This document shows, piece by piece, positions 58,212 through 64,000 of a stretch of 64,000 nt of DNA. This DNA comes from Salinibacterium sp. ZJ450 (GTDB taxonomy: Bacteria > Actinomycetota > Actinomycetes > Actinomycetales > Microbacteriaceae). Numbering within the stretch: position 1 is the first letter of the stretch; every line of letters begins with the position of its first letter. The stretch spans positions 1,860,001 to 1,924,000 of the forward strand of contig NZ_CP061771.1 of assembly GCF_011751885.2 (NCBI RefSeq), written 5' to 3'. A program made the translations under genes and the position numbers. The notes under the pieces are model-generated. The model was given only the letters and a program-made list of their open reading frames with translations, was not told the DNA's origin and did no database searches.

Positions 58212-59182
58212 GCGACTGCCTCCTCGACGGGCTTGCTGCCCACGGCACGACGACGGATGCGCAGGCGGGGGTCGGACAGGTCGTTGAGGCTCTCGCCCAC
58301 CAGGGTGATGCCGAGCACCAGCAACACGATCGCGGCGCCGGGGTAGACGCCCGTCCACCAGATGCCACTCGCGGTGTCGGCGAGGGCCCGGTTCAGGTCG
58401 TAGCCCCATTCGGCTCCTGCCGTCGGACCGATTCCGAAACCAAGGAAGCCGAGTGCGGCGAGGGTCAGAATCGCTTCGGATGCGTTCAGCGTGAGGATCA
58501 GTGGAAGCGACCGGGTGGCGTTGCGCAGCACATGCCGGAACAGGATGCGCGGGGTTCGAGTGCCGATGACTTGGGCGGATTCGACGAACGCCTCTCCCCG
58601 CAACCGCACCGTTTCGGCGCGCACGACGCGGAAGTACTGCGGAATGAATACGACCGTGATCGAGATCGCCGCCGCGAAGATGCCGCCCCAGAAACTCGAC
58701 TGGCCTCCACTGATGATGATCGACATCACGATCGCCAGCAGCAGCGACGGGAACGCGTAGATGGCGTCGGCGATGGTGACCAGCAGCCGGTCGACCCAGC
58801 CACCGAAGTAGCCGGAGACCAGCCCGAGCAGGATGCCGGCAAACACCGAAACCACCACGGCGATGATGACAACGGAGAGGGCGGTCTGGGCGCCCCAGAT
58901 CACCCGCGAGAACACGTCGTAGCCGCCCACCGTGGTTCCCCAGATGTGTTCGGCGGATGGCGGGGCCTGCCGGGGAAAGGAGCCATCGGCGTCGCTCAAC
59001 TGGTTGAACCAGTACGGCGCGATGACGGGGGCGAAAATCGCCATGATGATGAACATCACGCACAGCGCGAGGCCGGCGATCAGCATCCCGCGCTGCAGCC
59101 CAATGCTGGCGCGCAGTTGCCAGATCAGCGGGAGCGTCTTCCAGCGGGGTTCGGCAGACCCGACGTGCACAACCTCCGTCAT
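58208..59182 (-). CDS. ABC transporter permease (DppC-like)
   Basis: 324 residues with about six membrane segments; an N-terminal cytoplasmic part, then the OppC-type region (TTVGGYDVFSRVIWGAQTAL) and the EAA loop near ESAQVIGTRTPRILFRHVLR. Partner of the DppB-like permease one base upstream. The family imports peptides, nickel or opines; which applies here cannot be read. Confidence 0.92.
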   Translation of the reverse strand: MTEVVHVGSAEPRWKTLPLIWQLRASIGLQRGMLIAGLALCVMFIIMAIFAPVIAPYWFNQLSDADGSFPRQAPPSAEHIWGTTVGGYDVFSRVIWGAQTALSVVIIAVVVSVFAGILLGLVSGYFGGWVDRLLVTIADAIYAFPSLLLAIVMSIIISGGQSSFWGGIFAAAISITVVFIPQYFRVVRAETVRLRGEAFVESAQVIGTRTPRILFRHVLRNATRSLPLILTLNASEAILTLAALGFLGFGIGPTAGAEWGYDLNRALADTASGIWWTGVYPGAAIVLLVLGITLVGESLNDLSDPRLRIRRRAVGSKPVEEAVA

Positions 59183-59183
59183 G

Positions 59184-60266
59184 TCAGTACCTCACTCTCG
59201 GGTCGACGAGCGCGGCGATGACGTCGACGATGAAGTTGGTGACCGCGACGATGACCGCGAGCAGCACCACGAAGCCCTGGACGGCGACAAAGTCGCGCGC
59301 GCCCAGGTATTGCGCCAGTTGGAAGCCGAGGCCGCGCCAGCCGAATGTCGATTCGGTCAGAATCGCGCCGCCCATCAGCAGCGCGATTTGCAGGCCCATC
59401 ACGGTGATGATCGGCACGAGCGCGGGCTTGTAGGCGTGCCGTCGCACGAGCCGTATTTCCTTGACACCCCGCGACCGAGCAGCGTCAACGTAGTCCATCG
59501 AGAGGGTGCCGATCAGGTTCGTGCGCACCAGGCGGAGGAAGATGCCCGCGGTGAGCAGGCCGAGCGTGAGCCCGGGCAACACGGCGTGCGCCAGCACGTC
59601 GCCGATCAGCGCGCCGCTTCCGGTACGGAGCGCGTCAATCAGGTAGATGCCGGTCGCGTTGTCGATGCGCCCGAGCACCAACGTCTCTCGGGTGCCCGCG
59701 CGACCGCCCAACGGAAGCCAGCCGAGCCACACCGAGAAGGTCAGTTTCAGCAACAGGCCGGCGAAGAAGACGGGCGTCGCGTAGGCGAGGATGGCGAAGA
59801 TCCGCAGCACGGCGTCTGGCCAGCGGTCGCGCAAGTATGCGGCCACCATGCCGAGGGGAATACCCACGATCAGGGCCACGATCAGCGCGTAGAACACGAG
59901 CTCCAGCGTGGCCGTGCCATAGGTGACGAGCACCTCGCTGATCGCTCGGTTGTCGGTGATGGTTCGCCCGAAGTTGCCGGTGAAAATCTGCCCCATGTAC
60001 TCGAAGTACTGCACGATGATCGGCCGGTCGTACCCGGCGTCGTGCAGCCGCTCATTGAGTTGCTGTTCGGTGAGGCGGCCACCGACGGATGATGAGATCG
60101 GGTTGCCGACCACTCGCATCAGAAAGAACACGAGGGTGACGAGAATGAACACCGTGGGAATGATCAGCAGGAAGCGGACGAGGATGTACCGTCCGAGTCC
60201 GCCGCCGCCGCCGCCCGGTTGCTTGTCGACGGTGTCTGGCCCTGTCAAGCTTTCTTCGATTGTCAC
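59184..60266 (-). CDS. ABC transporter permease (DppB-like)
   Basis: 360 residues with six membrane segments, first one in GRYILVRFLLIIPTVFILVT, a large periplasmic-side loop with FTGNFGRTITDNRAISEV, and the EAA loop with YVDAARSRGVKEIRLVRRHA. An N-terminal Gly-run (KQPGGGGGGLG) is unusual. First permease gene after the binding protein, from which it is separated by a strong hairpin. Confidence 0.92.
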   Translation of the reverse strand: MTIEESLTGPDTVDKQPGGGGGGLGRYILVRFLLIIPTVFILVTLVFFLMRVVGNPISSSVGGRLTEQQLNERLHDAGYDRPIIVQYFEYMGQIFTGNFGRTITDNRAISEVLVTYGTATLELVFYALIVALIVGIPLGMVAAYLRDRWPDAVLRIFAILAYATPVFFAGLLLKLTFSVWLGWLPLGGRAGTRETLVLGRIDNATGIYLIDALRTGSGALIGDVLAHAVLPGLTLGLLTAGIFLRLVRTNLIGTLSMDYVDAARSRGVKEIRLVRRHAYKPALVPIITVMGLQIALLMGGAILTESTFGWRGLGFQLAQYLGARDFVAVQGFVVLLAVIVAVTNFIVDVIAALVDPRVRY

Positions 60267-60307
60267 CGCGTCTCGTTCCTTGTCGACTCAGTCGGCCTGA
60301 AGGATTA

Positions 60308-60336
60308 GGGATGCCGCACGCCGGGTGCGGCATCCC
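60308..60336 (-). terminator. 12-bp hairpin between binding-protein and permease genes
   Basis: GGGATGCCGCAC (60308-60319) with its perfect complement at 60325-60336, five-base loop. On the minus strand it follows the binding-protein stop by nine bases. Lacking a T run, it probably attenuates or stabilises, raising binding-protein levels over the permeases. Confidence 0.65.
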
Positions 60337-60344
60337 TTCATTGG

Positions 60345-61994
60345 TTATTCGCGGCCGAGGGCCCCGTAGCGGAACTTGAACGACGGATCGAGGGTGGTTT
60401 CAACACCGGTGATGTCGTTACGGGCGACAGCAACCTGCGCACCCTGCAGATAGGGCAACGTCGATACCTGTTCTGCCACCTTGGTCTGAATTTCTTCGAT
60501 CAGTGCGGCCCGGGCATCGGGGTCCGCTTCCTCACCCTGAGCAAGGATGAGCTGATCCACCGCGGGGTCGTTGTAACCGTTGGCGAAGAACCCACCGTTG
60601 ACAGCGTTGCCGTCGGCATCGGTTGTGGGCAGGAAGAACGGCGTCAGGTAGTTGTCAGCGTCTGAGTAGTCGGGGTACCACCCCAGCTGGAAGAGCGGGT
60701 AGAGCCCCTCACGGTACTCAGGGTTGTAGGTGTCCCACAGCGTCGACTGCAGGTTGACCGTGAACAGTCCGGACTCGTTCAACTGGGCTTGGATGAGCGC
60801 GTACTCCTCGTCTGACGAGTTGCCATAGTGGTCGGGGTTGTACTGCAGGTTGAGTTGTACCGGCGTGGTCACACCCGCCGCCTGCAGTGTGGCTGCGGCC
60901 TTCTCAACGTCGGGACCACCCTGACCGTCTCCGTACACCTTCAGTGACTCGTTCGCACCGGTCAGGCCGTCGGGTACGTACGAGTAGAGCGGCGTGAATG
61001 TGTCGTTGTACACCTCGGAGGCGATCTGCTCGCGGTCGATCACGCCAGCGATCGCCTGACGCACGGCCAGCGCCTTTGCGGGGTCGGCGTCCGGCGTTTG
61101 GAGGCCGAATGGTTGCGTGTTGAAGTTGAACACGATGTAGCGGATCTCTCCACCCGGCCCGTCATACACGGTGACGTTTTCGTCGTCACGCAGGTCAGCG
61201 AGGTCGGTTGGGGTGAGGCTGCGGAACGCGACATCCGCATCGCCCTCCTGCACCGCCAACTTGAGCGATGTCTCGTCGGTGAAGTACTGCGCGGTGACGC
61301 TGTCAGTCTTGGCGGCGCCGAGCACCCCGTTATAGTCGGGGAAAGCCTCGTACTGGATGAGCTCGTTCTCGGCGTAGTCACTGATCGAGTACTGGCCGGC
61401 GAACCCGTTGCCGGCGACGACCTCGTCGGACGGGGTCAGCTCGGTGGCGGAGAACACCTCTTCGTCGACGATTGGTGAAACCGGGCTCGAGAGAATCTGT
61501 GGGAAGACCTGGTCGTTCTCGCTCTTCAGATGGAAGACCACAGTCAGGTCATCGGGGGCGTCGGTGCTCTCCAGGTTGTAGAGCAAGCTCGACGGGCCGT
61601 TCGGGTCGGCGATCGCCAGTTGGCGATCAAACGTGAACTTGACGTCGGACGACGTAAGTTCGTTGCCGTTCGCGAAGGTCAGGCCTTCCTTCAGGGTGAC
61701 GGTGTACTCCGTCGGCGCAGTGAACTCTGCGGATTCCGCGATGTCCGGCTCGACATCAGGACTGCCGTATGGACTGTTCATGAGGAACGGAAAGACCTGG
61801 TTCTGCACCGCGAATGACCCGTTGTCATAGGACCCTGCCGGGTCGAGCGACGTGATGACGTCGGTGGTGCCGATGATGATGCCGTCCAGTGCGGCGGTGT
61901 CGCCGGTTGACGCACATCCCGCGAGAACGAGTGCCGCTGCCGCGGTTGTGCCGAGCACGCCCAGCGTGCGCCGGCGCCTGATTGTGTGTGCCAT
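60345..61994 (-). CDS. ABC transporter substrate-binding lipoprotein, family 5
   Basis: 549 residues. Lipoprotein signal peptide with lipobox LVLAGC, then the SBP_bac_5 domain: DVITSLDPAGSYDNGSFAVQ, TVTLKEGLTFANGNELTSSD, VRQAIAGVIDREQIASEVYN. It captures peptides or similar solutes outside the membrane and delivers them to the permeases encoded downstream. First gene of the transporter operon. Confidence 0.94.
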   Translation of the reverse strand: MAHTIRRRRTLGVLGTTAAAALVLAGCASTGDTAALDGIIIGTTDVITSLDPAGSYDNGSFAVQNQVFPFLMNSPYGSPDVEPDIAESAEFTAPTEYTVTLKEGLTFANGNELTSSDVKFTFDRQLAIADPNGPSSLLYNLESTDAPDDLTVVFHLKSENDQVFPQILSSPVSPIVDEEVFSATELTPSDEVVAGNGFAGQYSISDYAENELIQYEAFPDYNGVLGAAKTDSVTAQYFTDETSLKLAVQEGDADVAFRSLTPTDLADLRDDENVTVYDGPGGEIRYIVFNFNTQPFGLQTPDADPAKALAVRQAIAGVIDREQIASEVYNDTFTPLYSYVPDGLTGANESLKVYGDGQGGPDVEKAAATLQAAGVTTPVQLNLQYNPDHYGNSSDEEYALIQAQLNESGLFTVNLQSTLWDTYNPEYREGLYPLFQLGWYPDYSDADNYLTPFFLPTTDADGNAVNGGFFANGYNDPAVDQLILAQGEEADPDARAALIEEIQTKVAEQVSTLPYLQGAQVAVARNDITGVETTLDPSFKFRYGALGRE

Positions 61995-62113
61995 GTGGGC
62001 CTACCTCTTTCTGGCTGCTGTGATAGAGAGAGAGTCACCGGCACCGACACCGACACCGCGGGATGACCGCCACCTCGACCAGAGTCTATCCCCCCGAATA
62101 GGGGGTGGAACAG

Positions 62114-64000
62114 CTATTCCTCTCTGAGGGCGCGTCGGTCTTTTTCGACCTGCACCAGGTCGCGCTGCAGCTGCGCGTACCGTTCCGGGTTGGCTGCGGC
62201 GTCGGTGCGCTGCAGCCCGCCGAGCAGATCCGACTTGCGGCGCGCGAGATCGCGGTCGATCAGCGACGTGGTGATTCCCTGGCAATAGGCCGCCAGTTGA
62301 CCTGGCCTCTCAGGGATGGGTGCGACCGCGAGTTCCTCGACGAGCCGGGTCAGTGGCGCGGGCACAGTCTGCGCGATCACGGTCAGCCAGTTGGGGGCGT
62401 CGATGTGGTCGAGATTCGCGGCGACCGCGTCACGCAACACCGACAACGGCTGGTTGTGGAAGCCCACTCTGGAGGCGCGTTCCACGAGGTCGCGGCCAAT
62501 CGCCGAGGGTTGCTGCAGGATCGCCATCATCGCGTCCCGTTCGAGCCGGGTCGACGGGTCGGTCGGCAGCGTCATGATCGACACCAGCGGTGCCTCAATG
62601 ACCGCGGGCACGGCCAAATAGGGCTCGGCTGGAGCGCCATACCCGGCGGGGTCGCCAGGGCCGCCGGGAGTGGGCCGGTTCGCGGTGTGCTCACCGCGGG
62701 GCTCCGCAGTTCCACGAGGGTCACCCGGCCGTCGGCTCTCGCCCGCGCCACGATGGTCGGTCGGGCCACGATGCTCGCCCGTGCCGCGGCTATCGGCTGC
62801 ACCCCGACTGTCGCCCGCACCGCGGGTCTCGGTTGTCCCCCGCGCCGCGAGGCTCTTGCGGGCGCTGGCGACAGCGCGGCCGACGTCGGCGGGATCGATG
62901 CCGATCCACCCGGCGACGCTGCGCACATAGCCGACGCTGAGCGACTGGTCACGGATGCCGGCGACCACGGGTGCCGCGGCCCGGAGCGCCGCGACGCGTC
63001 CCTCGACGGTCTCGAGGTCATGCTCGGTGAGTTCGCGGCGGATCATGAACTCGAACATCGGCTTGCGGGTCTGCACCAGCCGACGCACGGCATCGTCGCC
63101 GCGGTTCAGCCGCAGGTCGCAGGGGTCGAGCCCGTCCGGGGCGACCGCCACGAAGGTCTGCGCGGCGAAGCGCTGCTCTTCGCTGAACGCGCGGCTGGCC
63201 GCCTTCTGGCCGGCCTCATCGGGGTCGAAGGTGAAGATCACTTCGCCGGTTCCGGTGGTGTCGGAGTTCGCCACATCGCCGAGCACCCGACGCACCACCT
63301 TGATGTGGTCCACGCCGAACGCGGTACCGCAGGTGGCGACCGCGGTCGTCACCCCCGCCAGGTGGCAGGCCATCACATCGGTGTAGCCCTCTACGACCAC
63401 GACCTGCTTGCCCTTGGCTATGTCGCGTTTGGCCAGGTCCAGCCCGTACAGCACCTGGCTCTTGTGGTAGACGGGCGTTTCTGGGGTGTTCAGGTACTTC
63501 GGGCCCTTGTCGTCGTCGAACAGCCGGCGCGCCCCAAAGCCCACCGTCTGCCCGGTGACATCGCGGATCGGCCAGACCAGCCGACCGCGGAACCGGTCGT
63601 AGGAGTTGCCGCGGTCGCCGGTGCTCAGCAGCCCGGCGGTCACCAGTTCTTGCTCGGTGAAGCCCTGCGCCTTGAGCGCCTTCGACAGGGAGTCGAACGA
63701 CTTGGGCGCGTAGCCCACCCCGAATCGGTCAGCGGCGGCAGGGTCGAAGCCGCGCTGGCCCAGGAACCGGCGGGCCTCGGCGGCGTCGGACGAGTTGAGC
63801 TGGGCCCGGAAGTACTCTTCTGCCGCCTTGTTCGCCGCAAGCAGTCTGGCGCGGTTCCCGTGGTCGGCCGAGGCCTCGCCGCCGTCTTCGTAGTGCAGCG
63901 GGAACCCGATGCGGGCGGCAAGTCGTTCGACGGCCTCCTGGAAGGTGACGTGGTCGACCTTCTGCAGGAAGGTGAAGACGTCACCGCCCTCGCCGCAGCC
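62114..64000 (-). CDS. dnaG: DNA primase (N-terminal part beyond the window)
   Basis: 628 residues are visible; the zinc-binding N-terminus is off the right edge. The RNA-polymerase domain begins DVFTFLQKVDHVTFQEAVER; the TOPRIM site shows VVVEGYTDVMAC and the metal-binding FTFDPDEAGQKAASRAF. A long low-complexity linker (about 62660-62850) of five-residue units such as RGAGDS and RGTGEH separates it from the helicase-binding C-terminal domain, which ends DLVQVEKDRRALREE. It makes RNA primers at replication forks. The linker is longer than usual. Confidence 0.96.
   Translation of the reverse strand, partial: GCGEGGDVFTFLQKVDHVTFQEAVERLAARIGFPLHYEDGGEASADHGNRARLLAANKAAEEYFRAQLNSSDAAEARRFLGQRGFDPAAADRFGVGYAPKSFDSLSKALKAQGFTEQELVTAGLLSTGDRGNSYDRFRGRLVWPIRDVTGQTVGFGARRLFDDDKGPKYLNTPETPVYHKSQVLYGLDLAKRDIAKGKQVVVVEGYTDVMACHLAGVTTAVATCGTAFGVDHIKVVRRVLGDVANSDTTGTGEVIFTFDPDEAGQKAASRAFSEEQRFAAQTFVAVAPDGLDPCDLRLNRGDDAVRRLVQTRKPMFEFMIRRELTEHDLETVEGRVAALRAAAPVVAGIRDQSLSVGYVRSVAGWIGIDPADVGRAVASARKSLAARGTTETRGAGDSRGAADSRGTGEHRGPTDHRGAGESRRPGDPRGTAEPRGEHTANRPTPGGPGDPAGYGAPAEPYLAVPAVIEAPLVSIMTLPTDPSTRLERDAMMAILQQPSAIGRDLVERASRVGFHNQPLSVLRDAVAANLDHIDAPNWLTVIAQTVPAPLTRLVEELAVAPIPERPGQLAAYCQGITTSLIDRDLARRKSDLLGGLQRTDAAANPERYAQLQRDLVQVEKDRRALREE

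Noticed and set aside
1-64000. CRISPR arrays
   Set aside because: No run of three or more regularly spaced identical repeats with unique spacers; the iteron-like set at 25698 has mixed orientation and changing sequence.

Overview
The window is high-GC DNA with actinobacterial gene content. The aceE - PucR regulator - fabD - fabH - acpP - fabF - DUF3145 order, the def / DMT-transporter pair, the DnaG, and the many start codons lying 6-7 bases after a -10 box (leaderless messages) all fit the family Microbacteriaceae (an inference from gene order; no 16S gene is present).

Left chromosomal arm (1-14117). It starts with the tail of pyruvate dehydrogenase E1 and the complete type II fatty-acid operon with its likely PucR-type activator. 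Then come DUF3145, a PadR regulator, a reduced family-A DNA polymerase, a CsbD stress protein (57 aa), a COG4315-type lipoprotein, a flotillin-like protein, a CPBP protease, and a wax-ester synthase/DGAT gene broken by three frameshifts.

Composite integration zone (14118-49639). The intact target is a CAU-anticodon tRNA gene (49566-49639, minus strand) whose first bases overlap the end of a glycosyltransferase gene. Copies of its 3' part recur at 17714 (50 bp), 16683 (36 bp) and 14118 (23 bp), as if elements had inserted repeatedly at this tRNA. The youngest element is 17764-49564 (31.8 kb). It has a tyrosine integrase and a convergent excisionase at the left end, paired arm-type repeats near both ends, a DUF2637 membrane protein, a CoiA-like protein, iteron-like repeats before a 510-aa winged-helix-like protein, and cargo: a Schlafen/AlbA_2-type protein, a TPR-CFI-box protein, an EVE-like/HNH nuclease, a broken methylase, a sortase-like protein, a membrane metallopeptidase, lipoproteins and many one-TM proteins. 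I see no relaxase and no FtsK/TraB-type translocase. Many genes are decayed by frameshifts or in-frame stops.

Two island signals stand out. First, a box CCGCGCATAG (or close variant) is followed by exactly seven bases and then an A, which in most cases is the A of an ATG; I count eleven copies, all inside the island. Second, two copies of a roughly 120-bp module (34020 and 36755) pair a variant of this box with two hairpins. The second hairpin differs in sequence between copies but keeps its pairing, so these are candidate small RNA genes.

Right chromosomal arm (49630-64000). Here are the glycosyltransferase, a DMT-type transporter, peptide deformylase, a histidine kinase co-transcribed with AzlC/AzlD, tRNA-Asn, a D-2-hydroxyacid dehydrogenase, a peptide-type ABC transporter (binding protein, two permeases, a double ATPase and a separate ATPase), and most of DnaG primase running off the right edge.
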